Source: Avimicrobium caecorum | GTDB lineage: Bacteria; Bacillota; Clostridia; Oscillospirales; Ruminococcaceae | NCBI GenBank assembly: GCA_904394705.1 | Contig: CAJFNJ010000005.1 | Span: 1-33,177, forward strand | Direction: 5' to 3' | DNA length: 33,177 nt | Notes under the pieces: model-generated | Told to the model about the DNA's origin: nothing | Database searches by the model: none | The model's input: only the letters and a program-made list of their open reading frames with translations | Part shown: piece after piece, positions 1 through 6,515 of the stretch | Layout of the letters: the number at the start of each line of letters is the position of its first letter | How positions within the stretch are numbered: the stretch's first letter is position 1 | Program-made: the position numbers and the translations under genes

Positions 1-1
1 C

Positions 2-121
2 CCCGCAGAGCAGCCCGCTGAGGAAGTTCTGGCAGAGGCAGCAGCCCCCGCAGAGCAGCTTGCCGAGGAAGCCCCCGCAGAAGCCGTAGCCCCCGCGGAA
101 AAGGCAGAGGAACCGGCTCAG
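2..121 (+). repeat. 45-bp in-frame tandem repeat encoding an Ala/Pro/Glu linker
   Basis: A 15-residue unit recurs: PAEQPAEEVLAEAAA from base 2, PAEQLAEEAPAEAVA from base 47, and a partial third unit PAEKAEEPAQ from base 92. The first two units are also similar at DNA level (CCCGCAGAGCAG at the start of both). More units may lie upstream of the window. Such linkers usually act as flexible spacers and vary in copy number between strains. Confidence 0.75.
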
Positions 122-850
122 AAGAAGCCCCGGAAGAAGCGCGGCAAGCATCGCTATGCAGCACCGGTGGGCGGCGCCTACATCCTGCTGGCCCTGATCG
201 GCGTGATCGCGGTGATCTATGGCGCGGTACAGCTCTATGGAAAGCTCACCGATAATTCCAAGCTGCTGCGGCAGATCGAGCGGCAGATCCAGCCGGTGAT
301 GATGTTTGACCCGGTTCCCTTCGACAATATCCAGGACGTGGACAACAAAGTGCTGGTCAAGACCTCCATCTGGTCCTGCATGTACAGCGACAAGCGCGGC
401 AGCTACACCTATGATGACAACGGCATGATCCTGATTCCGGTATCGGATGTGGAGGTAGCGGCTGTCAAGCTGTATGGCCCGGAGGTCAAGCTCACCCATA
501 CCTCGCTGGATGAGGACGGCATCTCCTACACCTACGACGCGGAGAACAATGTCTACCGGGTGCCCATGATGGCCCAGGGCGGTTACTATACGCCGATGGT
601 TGTGGATATGCAGAAGAACGGCGATGTCTATGAGGTGACCGTGGGCTATGTAGCACCCGGCGCCAGCTGGACCACCACCGAGGACGGCGACAGCTACACC
701 CCCACCCCGGATAAATACATGATCTACCGCATGAAGAAGGAGGACGGCGAATACTACATCGTCGGCATCAAGGACCCAGGCGAAGCACCCGTGGACACCA
801 CCACACCGCCGGATGTTGTGCCTGGTCTCTCCTCGTCGGAGGCGGCATAA
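2..850 (+). CDS. Membrane-anchored protein of unknown function (5' partial)
   Basis: The reading frame is open from base 2, so the start lies outside the window; the GTG at 167 is internal. The visible part has an Ala/Pro/Glu-rich stretch, then a basic patch (KKPRKKRGK) and one hydrophobic segment (around AYILLALIGVIAVIYGAV). A roughly 190-residue, Tyr/Asp-rich C-terminal domain follows and ends in a Thr/Pro/Ser tail. The layout of charged linker, single transmembrane helix and one soluble domain suggests a membrane protein, probably with the C-terminal domain outside the cell because the basic patch lies before the helix. I do not recognise the C-terminal domain. A strong terminator follows at 888-922, so this is the last gene of its operon. 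High confidence that it is coding; function unknown. Confidence 0.85.
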   Translation, partial: PAEQPAEEVLAEAAAPAEQLAEEAPAEAVAPAEKAEEPAQKKPRKKRGKHRYAAPVGGAYILLALIGVIAVIYGAVQLYGKLTDNSKLLRQIERQIQPVMMFDPVPFDNIQDVDNKVLVKTSIWSCMYSDKRGSYTYDDNGMILIPVSDVEVAAVKLYGPEVKLTHTSLDEDGISYTYDAENNVYRVPMMAQGGYYTPMVVDMQKNGDVYEVTVGYVAPGASWTTTEDGDSYTPTPDKYMIYRMKKEDGEYYIVGIKDPGEAPVDTTTPPDVVPGLSSSEAA

Positions 851-887
851 ACCCAATACAGAACTGAGAGCAGCGACAAACTGCCTG

Positions 888-922
888 AAAAGTGTCCCCT
901 GGTTTACCCAGGGGACACTTTT
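888..922 (+). terminator. Intrinsic terminator after the first gene
   Basis: AAAAGTGTCCCCTGG pairs with CCAGGGGACACTTTT around a short TTTAC loop and runs into a T-tract. It lies 38 bases after the stop at 850. The A-tract on the left arm would let it work in both directions. Confidence 0.93.
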
Positions 923-930
923 TTATTTTA

Positions 931-1228
931 TCCGGCTGAAAATCAGTAAATTTTTCTTCAATGGAACGGATGTGGAACGCTGTGGAAGGGCGAAATGAAC
1001 ACCTCAAATGGTAGAATGGCAGAAACCTGAGAATGAGGTCAGATTATTCCAGAAATTCCGGATATTGCATACTGGAGTCTGCAGCGGGACACCTAAAGAG
1101 GCTTTCCGGTGCTGCACAGGGGGACTTTGTTGGCAGGTCAGTCGGGCTCCGGATCAGAGGACAGAACAGCGCCGCGGGAGAGTGAGAGGGCACAGGGTGT
1201 CTTGCAGTTCAAAGATGGCCTGCGGCGG
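931..1228. other. Non-coding or decayed stretch before the regulator remnant
   Basis: No reading frame here gives a recognisable protein and I find no convincing promoter or RNA. Several short open frames overlap, none with a ribosome site and family-like sequence. Because the following piece (from 1229) reads like the C-terminal end of a transcriptional activator, this stretch may be the decayed front of that gene; that is inference. Confidence 0.35.
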
Positions 1229-1363
1229 GTCAACACCAAAAAGGCCCGGTGCGATCTGTGGGATTACCTCTCCCACAGGCCAGAGTACCAGCATCTGTAC
1301 CGCGGCACCTATATGGCGAATTACAGCTGGGGAGAACTGACCATTGATGAACTGGAACACTGA
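1109..1363 (+). pseudogene. C-terminal remnant of a SARP/BTAD-type transcriptional activator
   Basis: In the frame ending at the stop 1361-1363, the last 44 residues (from about 1229) contain VNTKKARCDLWDYL followed by LYRGTYMANYSWGEL. This resembles the start of the bacterial transcriptional activator domain in clostridial response-regulator-like activators, where a sequence such as YRGEYMxxYSWAE is typical. The receiver and winged-helix parts expected upstream are not readable in any frame, and the preceding 40 residues look like random sequence. The remnant overlaps the sortase start by 17 bases, which suggests that the intact ancestor was translationally coupled to the sortase. Identification rests on memory of the family motif and is moderate. 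Confidence 0.45.
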
Positions 1364-2214
1364 GAATCGGAATCCTGCCTGGCCCGGCAGACACTGGGGG
1401 CGGCGAGGAAAACAGGCACAGCACTGGCTCAGAGTCGGGATACTGCTCTCGCTGCTGATGTTTGTGGTCAGCGGGACGACACTCGGCCTTCAGTGGAGCC
1501 GGAACCGGCAGTCGGAACAGCTCTATCGGGATCTGCGCACCCAAAGCCGGGACACAGCTTCTGCCGGTTCCGGGGAGGACATGGGCGAAAAACGTGCCTC
1601 CCAAAAGGATTTTCCAGCCTCCAAGCCGGAAGCCCCGACACAGTGGCCTGGATCACCGGAGAGGATACTCCCATCGATTATCCGGTCATGCATACAGATA
1701 ACAATGAGTATTATCTCTCCCATCTATACAGTGGGGAGGAGAACCGGTACGGGGCGCTGTTTGTGGACTGCCGCAACACCGGGCTGTTCACCGACCCCAA
1801 CACCGTGATCTATGGGCACAACATGAAAAACGATGCCATGTTCGGCTCGCTGATGGGCTACAAGGAGCAGGCGTACTATGAGGAGCATCCCACAATGACC
1901 CTGTATACGCCGGATGGGGATTACACCATCGAGCTGCTCAGCGGTACACTGGAAAACGGCGACCGGGAATTTGTGCGGTTCCGCTTTGAGTCAAAGGAGG
2001 ATTTCACCGGATATATCCAGCGCCTTCAGAGCCGTTCCACCTTCAGCAGCCATGGGACTGCCGTGCCGGGTGACCGGCTGGTGAGCCTTTGCACCTGCAT
2101 CTATGAGCAGGACAATGCCCGCGGTATCTGGTGGTGGGCAGGCTCCTGCCTGTGTCAGAATCGGGGGAGCAGGACGAAAAGGGAACCGTCCGGCAGCGGG
2201 ATTCTCTGCAATAA
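1347..2214 (+). pseudogene. srtB: Class B sortase with two single-base frame losses
   Basis: A class B sortase would join surface proteins to the cell wall by a Cys transpeptidase reaction. The start ATG at 1347 follows GGGGAG at 1329-1334. The N-terminal part reads as a basic segment, a transmembrane helix (WLRVGILLSLLMFVVSGTT) and a linker up to codon 1608-1610. The catalytic domain continues in the -1 frame from 1613 (SSLQAGSPDTVAWI, then TPIDYPVMHTDN). The catalytic His is codon 1817-1819 (YGHNMK), the Cys codon 2096-2098 (SLCTC) and the Arg codon 2120-2122 (DNAR). The frame is lost again near 2123-2127, and the end GYLVVGRLLPVSES reads to the stop 2212-2214. Restoring one base at each point gives about 289 residues, normal for the family. 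The cause may be real decay or assembly errors in short homopolymers. All three catalytic residues survive. Confidence 0.85.
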
Positions 2215-2244
2215 AAACAGCCTGGAATTTTCCAGGCTGTTTTT
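2213..2244. terminator. Bidirectional terminator between sortase and tatD
   Basis: AAAAACAGCCTGGAA and TTCCAGGCTGTTTTT form a near-perfect hairpin with A- and T-tracts on either side. It begins at the sortase stop codon and ends 10 bases before the end of the convergent tatD gene, so it serves both strands. Confidence 0.92.
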
Positions 2245-2254
2245 GCGTTTTGTA

Positions 2255-3028
2255 TTATTCCGGCAGTCCGTAGACTGTGCAGGCATTTTTCCAGGTGATG
2301 GCAGCCATCTCCTCCGGAGTGAGCCCCTTGAGCTCTGCCATGCGTGCCAGTGTATACTGCAGCATGGTGGAATCACACCGGCGGCCCCGGAGCGGTTCCG
2401 GCGCCATATAAGGACAGTCGGTTTCGATGAGCAGCAGGTCAGCCGGGGCATACTGTACCACCTCCACAGCCTTTCGGGCATTCTTGAAGGTGAGCACACC
2501 GGTAAAGCCGATGTACATGCCCAGTTTAAGAACTTCCTTTGCCATCTCCACCGAGCCGGAGAAGCAGTGGACAATTCCCCTGGGCTGATATTTCTTCAGC
2601 AGGGCCAGGGTGTCATTGACCGCCTCCCGGGTGTGGATAATCACCGGAATATCCAGCTCCTTTGCCAGGGCCAGCTGGCGCTCAAAGGCCGGGATCTGGA
2701 TCTCTCTGGGACAGTTGTCCTCATAGTGGTAGTCCAGGCCGATCTCTCCCAGTGCCCGGACCTTGGGCTCCCGGGCGAGTTCCGCCAGTTCCCGGAGGGT
2801 TTCATCGCAGATCTCCCGGGCGGAGTCCGGATGGACGCCTACACTGGAATAGAGGAAGTCATATTCCTTTCCCAGCTGGATGCCGGTGCGGGAGCTCTCC
2901 ATGCTGCTGCCCACATTCATCACCCGGCGTACCCCGTGGGAAGCCAGGGAGCGGAGCAGCCCGTCCCGGTCGGCATCAAAGGCGTCATCATCGTAGTGGG
3001 CGTGGGAGTCAAAGATACCGTCCACCAT
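2255..3028 (-). CDS. tatD: TatD family metal-dependent hydrolase (DNase)
   Basis: TatD proteins are cytoplasmic TIM-barrel metal-dependent hydrolases with 3'-5' DNase activity, thought to act in DNA repair or turnover. At 257 residues this one has the normal length. Metal ligands are visible in order: FDSHAHYD (His9, His11), GEIGLDY (Glu95), VIIHTRE (His132), VHCFSG (His154) and IETDCPY (Asp204). The start ATG is 2 bases after the metG stop (3031-3033), so the two genes are co-transcribed and probably translationally coupled. The metG-tatD order is widespread in Firmicutes. No anomaly seen. The exact substrate of members in this family is uncertain. Confidence 0.95.
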   Translation of the reverse strand: MVDGIFDSHAHYDDDAFDADRDGLLRSLASHGVRRVMNVGSSMESSRTGIQLGKEYDFLYSSVGVHPDSAREICDETLRELAELAREPKVRALGEIGLDYHYEDNCPREIQIPAFERQLALAKELDIPVIIHTREAVNDTLALLKKYQPRGIVHCFSGSVEMAKEVLKLGMYIGFTGVLTFKNARKAVEVVQYAPADLLLIETDCPYMAPEPLRGRRCDSTMLQYTLARMAELKGLTPEEMAAITWKNACTVYGLPE

Positions 3029-3030
3029 GG

Positions 3031-5010
3031 TCAGCGCACCTTGGAACCAGCGGGAACGCTGTCATCCACGAACAGCACCTTGACATCGTTTTCGCCGGCG
3101 TCAGCTGCCAGGATCATGCCCTGGGAGAGTACGCCGCGGAGCTTGGCAGGCTTGAGGTTCGCCACGATGACGATCTTCTTGCCGATGAGATCTTCCGGCT
3201 TGTACCACGGCGCAATGCCCGATACCACCTGACGGCCCTCAGCAGTGCCGTCGTCCAGGGTCAGGCGCAGCAGCTTGTCTGCCTTGGGCACCGGATCACA
3301 GGCCTTGATCTGGGCCACCCGCAGGTTGACCTTCTGGAAGTCGCCGATCTCGATGATGGAAGCCACACCCTCCGGCTTTTCCTCCTTGGGCTCCGGCTTC
3401 TTTTCCTCGGCCTTGGGAGCTTCAGCGGCAGCCTTGGCGGCACGCTCGTTCTCCAGGTATTCCAGTTCCTTTTCCATGTCCAGACGGGGGAACAGGTTCT
3501 CGCCCTTGTGGACAGTCAGCGGCTCGGTGCGGGCAATATAGCGGGCATCGTCCCAGCTGCAGAGGCTGTTCTCGCAGCCCAGGGAAGCCAGCATCTTCTC
3601 GGAAGTGGCAGGCATGAAGGGGGAGAGCAGGATTGCCGATACACGGATCGCTTCGGTGAGGTTAAAGAGAACCGAGGCCAGACGGTCCTTCTTGCTCTCG
3701 TCCTTGCCCAGAATCCACGGAGCGGTTTCGTCGATATACTTGTTGGCGCGGCCCAGTACCTTGAAGATGGCAGCCAGACCATTCTGCAGGGCGAAGGTAT
3801 CCATCTCCTTCTCATACTCGTCCCGGACACCGTTGATGAGGGCGATGAGCTCCTCGTCCACCGGCTCGGCTTCCCGACCGGACGGAATGGTGCCGCCGAA
3901 GTACTTCTCGATCATCGAGAGGGAACGGGATACCAGGTTGCCCAGGTCATTGGCGAGGTCGGTATTGATGGTGCTGATGAGCGCCTCATTGGAGAAGTTG
4001 CCGTCCGAGCCGAAGGGGAAGGTGCGCAGCAGGAAGAACCGCAGGGCATCCACGCCATAGTGCTCCGACAGGATATACGGGTCAACCACATTGCCCTTGG
4101 ATTTGCTCATCTTGCCTCCGTCAATGAGCAGCCAGCCGTGACCGAATACATGCTTGGGCAGCGGCAGGTCGAGGCTCATGAGCATAGCGGGCCAGATGAT
4201 GGAGTGGAAGCGCACGATTTCCTTGCCTACAAAGTGCACATCCGCAGGCCAGAACTTGTCATAGTCATGGTAGCGGTCGTTGTCATAGCCCAGGGCAGTG
4301 ATATAGTTCGAAAGAGCATCCACCCATACATAAACCACATGACCGGGATCAAAGTCCACCGGAATACCCCAGGTGAAGCTGGTACGGGATACACACAGAT
4401 CCTCCAGGCCGGGCTTGATGAAGTTGTTGACCATCTCATTGACACGGCTGCGGGGCTGCAGGAAATCAGTGTCCTCCAGCAGATGCTGTACCCGGTCGGC
4501 ATACTTGCTCAGACGGAAGAAGTATGCCTCCTCCTCCGCATCCACTACCGGGCGTCCGCAGTCCGGACAGCAGCCGTCTACCAGCTGATTTTCGGTCCAG
4601 AAGCTCTCACAGGGCTTGCAGTACTTGCCCTTGTAAACACCCTTATAAATATCACCGTTTTCATACATCTTGCGGAAGATCTTCTGTACGCTCTCCACAT
4701 GATAGTCATCGGTGGTGCGGATAAACCGGTCATTGGAAATATTCATCAGCTTCCACAGATCCTTGATTCCGGTGGGGCCTTCTACAATATTGTCCACAAA
4801 CTGCTTGGGAGTAACGCCGGCATCCTTGGCCTTGTCCTCAATCTTCTGACCATGCTCATCTGTACCGGTCAGGAACATGACTTCATAGCCCTGCAGCCGC
4901 TTGTAACGGGCGACTGCATCTGCCGCTGTCGTACAATAGCTGTGTCCGATATGCAGCTTGTCCGACGGATAATAAATCGGCGTAGTTATATAAAATGTGC
5001 CTTTGCTCAT
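3031..5010 (-). CDS. metG: Methionyl-tRNA synthetase
   Basis: It charges tRNA-Met with methionine in the cytoplasm. I start it at the ATG 5008-5010 because AGGAGG stands 7 bases upstream; an in-frame ATG at 5121 lies upstream of the promoter. The 659-residue protein shows HIGH at 20-23, the zinc knuckle cysteines CKPC (131, 134) and CPDC (148, 151), and KMSKS at 300-304. An anticodon-binding helical domain follows, then a Lys/Glu/Ala/Pro linker (about 520-549). The C-terminal tRNA-binding domain of EMAP/Trbp111 type spans about 550-659 and promotes dimerisation. The leader is only about 35 bases, so there is no T-box. It is the first gene of a metG-tatD operon. Confidence 0.97.
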   Translation of the reverse strand: MSKGTFYITTPIYYPSDKLHIGHSYCTTAADAVARYKRLQGYEVMFLTGTDEHGQKIEDKAKDAGVTPKQFVDNIVEGPTGIKDLWKLMNISNDRFIRTTDDYHVESVQKIFRKMYENGDIYKGVYKGKYCKPCESFWTENQLVDGCCPDCGRPVVDAEEEAYFFRLSKYADRVQHLLEDTDFLQPRSRVNEMVNNFIKPGLEDLCVSRTSFTWGIPVDFDPGHVVYVWVDALSNYITALGYDNDRYHDYDKFWPADVHFVGKEIVRFHSIIWPAMLMSLDLPLPKHVFGHGWLLIDGGKMSKSKGNVVDPYILSEHYGVDALRFFLLRTFPFGSDGNFSNEALISTINTDLANDLGNLVSRSLSMIEKYFGGTIPSGREAEPVDEELIALINGVRDEYEKEMDTFALQNGLAAIFKVLGRANKYIDETAPWILGKDESKKDRLASVLFNLTEAIRVSAILLSPFMPATSEKMLASLGCENSLCSWDDARYIARTEPLTVHKGENLFPRLDMEKELEYLENERAAKAAAEAPKAEEKKPEPKEEKPEGVASIIEIGDFQKVNLRVAQIKACDPVPKADKLLRLTLDDGTAEGRQVVSGIAPWYKPEDLIGKKIVIVANLKPAKLRGVLSQGMILAADAGENDVKVLFVDDSVPAGSKVR

Positions 5011-5049
5011 CGTTTTGCCTCCTTTTGGCTTTTGCAGGAATCTTTTCTT

Positions 5050-5078
5050 AGTATACCATCTTTTTCCCATAATCTCAA
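5050..5078 (-). promoter_or_regulatory. metG promoter
   Basis: On the minus strand TTGAGA (5073-5078) and TATACT (5050-5055) are separated by exactly 17 bases. The predicted transcript start leaves about 35 bases to the metG ATG. Confidence 0.75.
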
Positions 5079-5170
5079 CGAAAAGCCCCGCAATTTCTCC
5101 GGTTCCCAGCAGGTTTTTCATGGGGAATTGTGTTTTGCTGCCGGTTTATCACTTCTATGTCAGATAGTGC

Positions 5171-5200
5171 TTGTATCTTTCCTGTGGAAAATGCTACAAT
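5171..5200 (+). promoter_or_regulatory. Promoter of the alpha/beta hydrolase gene
   Basis: TTGTAT (5171-5176) and TACAAT (5195-5200) are 18 bases apart, with an extended -10 TG dinucleotide just before the -10 box. It lies 58 bases ahead of the ATG at 5259 and diverges from the metG promoter. Confidence 0.6.
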
Positions 5201-5258
5201 ATCTTTAGAAAGTTCCCCCTTGATTGATTTCTATTTACAAACAGAGGAGTGAGGCTTT

Positions 5259-6185
5259 ATGCTGGAATCGTTGCAGTATCGTTCGTCCAATGGCCGTGAG
5301 ATCGTCTACGCGGATGTGATCACACCCCCTGAAGGAATGGTGCCTCAGGGAATTGTACAGATCATTCATGGCATGTGTGAACATATCGGACGGTATCATG
5401 AATTTATGCGGTATCTGGCAGAACATGGATTTGTAGTCTGCGGACATGATCAGATCGGACATGGACGCAGTGCCGCTGTGAATGGCACCGGATATTTTGC
5501 TCCCAAGGATGGATGGGATTGTCTGGTACGGGATGCCCGTCAGCTTACCATCCTGATCCGGGGCCGGTTCCCCAGTCTGCCGGTGTATCTGCTCGGACAC
5601 AGTATGGGCAGTTTTGTAGCAAGGGAATATATCACCCGGTATAAAGATCTGGATGGCGTTCTGCTCAGCGGTACCGGCGGCAGTAATCCCGCAGCCGGAG
5701 CCATGTCCGCCATGATCCGCACCATGATCCCGCTCAAGGGGGAAAAATATCGCAGTGACTGGATCAATGAGAAGGTATTCGGCGGGTTCAATCAGGCTTT
5801 CCCGGATGAACCGAGTCCCTTTGCATGGCTCAGCCGGGACGCCGCCGAAGTAGCCAAATATGAAGCCGATCCCATGTGTGGATTTGTATTCACGCTGTCG
5901 GGGTATGCGGATCTGATGAAGCTGATCAGCCGGGTATCCGGTGAAAAATGGGCCAGACGGGTACCGGTGGAACTGCCGGTGTATCTGTTTTCGGGCAGTT
6001 GTGATCCGGTAGGCGGTATGGGCAAGGGAGTCCGGGAAGTGACCGGCCTGCTCCAGCAGAGCGGCCTGCAGCACCTGAAGATGAAGCTGTATCCCGAAGG
6101 CCGGCATGAGATGCTCAATGAACTCTGCCGCCAGGAGGTTTATGCCGATATTCTGGAGTGGCTGGGCCGCAGAAAAAAAGTTTGA
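5259..6185 (+). CDS. Alpha/beta hydrolase of the monoacylglycerol lipase / lysophospholipase type
   Basis: This is a 308-residue cytoplasmic serine hydrolase of the Hydrolase_4 group (often annotated lysophospholipase, PldB-like). The oxyanion region reads IIHGMCEHIGRYHEF (35-49). The nucleophile is Ser115 in GHSMGS, the acid probably Asp249 in SGSCDPVGG, and the base His283 in EGRHEMLNE; all three are present. There is no signal peptide. AGAGGAG at 5243-5249 lies 9 bases from the ATG. It appears to be a single-gene unit with its own promoter. Likely substrates are monoacylglycerols or lysophospholipids, but this group hydrolyses many esters, so the substrate is not settled by sequence. Confidence 0.88.
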   Translation: MLESLQYRSSNGREIVYADVITPPEGMVPQGIVQIIHGMCEHIGRYHEFMRYLAEHGFVVCGHDQIGHGRSAAVNGTGYFAPKDGWDCLVRDARQLTILIRGRFPSLPVYLLGHSMGSFVAREYITRYKDLDGVLLSGTGGSNPAAGAMSAMIRTMIPLKGEKYRSDWINEKVFGGFNQAFPDEPSPFAWLSRDAAEVAKYEADPMCGFVFTLSGYADLMKLISRVSGEKWARRVPVELPVYLFSGSCDPVGGMGKGVREVTGLLQQSGLQHLKMKLYPEGRHEMLNELCRQEVYADILEWLGRRKKV

Positions 6186-6406
6186 TGCCGATGGAATAAA
6201 ACAGCCAGTCGGGAGCACTATTATTTTGAACGGCTTCCATGGAATTGGAAAAGGATCGGTTTTGTTACCGAATTGTAACAGTCCGATGGCAATTTCCACC
6301 AAAATCCGTAGCCAAAAATGGAAGATGAAAGAAAAATTTCGTAACGATACGGGTTTGTGGGTGTATTAGTACAGTTGCTAAAATTGTAAACAATTTGTCA
6401 CAACTA
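6186..6406. other. Upstream region of the surface-protein gene with two inverted repeats
   Basis: No gene is visible. Two perfect inverted repeats stand out: TGTTAC and GTAACA around CGAATT at 6263-6280, and the 16-base palindrome AAATTGTAAACAATTT at 6381-6396, which ends 10 bases before the -35 box. They share the core ATTGTAA. They are candidate binding sites for a regulator; none is identifiable. Confidence 0.4.
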
Positions 6407-6435
6407 TTGCATATTCTGTGGGTTGCTGATATGAT
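6407..6435 (+). promoter_or_regulatory. Promoter of the surface-protein gene
   Basis: TTGCAT (6407-6412) and TATGAT (6430-6435) are spaced by 17 bases, with an extended -10 TG before the -10 box. It gives a leader of about 75 bases, consistent with strong expression. Confidence 0.8.
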
Positions 6436-6445
6436 GAAGGTGTAG

Positions 6446-6479
6446 AGAAGCTCCCGGCGTTCCCGTAGCCGCAGCTTCT
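6446..6479 (+). other. Hairpin at the 5' end of the surface-protein mRNA
   Basis: AGAAGCT (6446-6452) and AGCTTCT (6473-6479) pair perfectly, with an inner CGGC/GCCG stem. The hairpin begins only a few bases after the predicted transcript start and has no T-tract. It probably protects the 5' end of the mRNA rather than ending it (inference). Confidence 0.55.
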
Positions 6480-6515
6480 GACAACTGGTTGATTCTAACC
6501 TAAGGAGGAAGAACT

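Noticed and set aside
1608..1616. Programmed ribosomal frameshift in the sortase gene
   Set aside because: No slippery heptamer with downstream structure is seen, and a second unrelated shift would also be required.
1493..3232. A long plus-strand frame joining the sortase domain to sequence through tatD
   Set aside because: The sortase part is real, but past about 2128 the frame reads through the sortase end, a terminator and the antisense of tatD. The true sortase end is in another frame at 2214.
5011..5049. T-box leader for metG
   Set aside because: The promoter lies so close that the leader is only about 35 bases, far too short for a T-box, and no T-box sequence or terminator is present.
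2662..5208. An 848-codon open frame on the plus strand opposite metG
   Set aside because: It lies antisense to a gene with every methionyl-tRNA synthetase motif, has no ribosome site or family-like sequence, and is explained by GC-rich codons of metG on the other strand.
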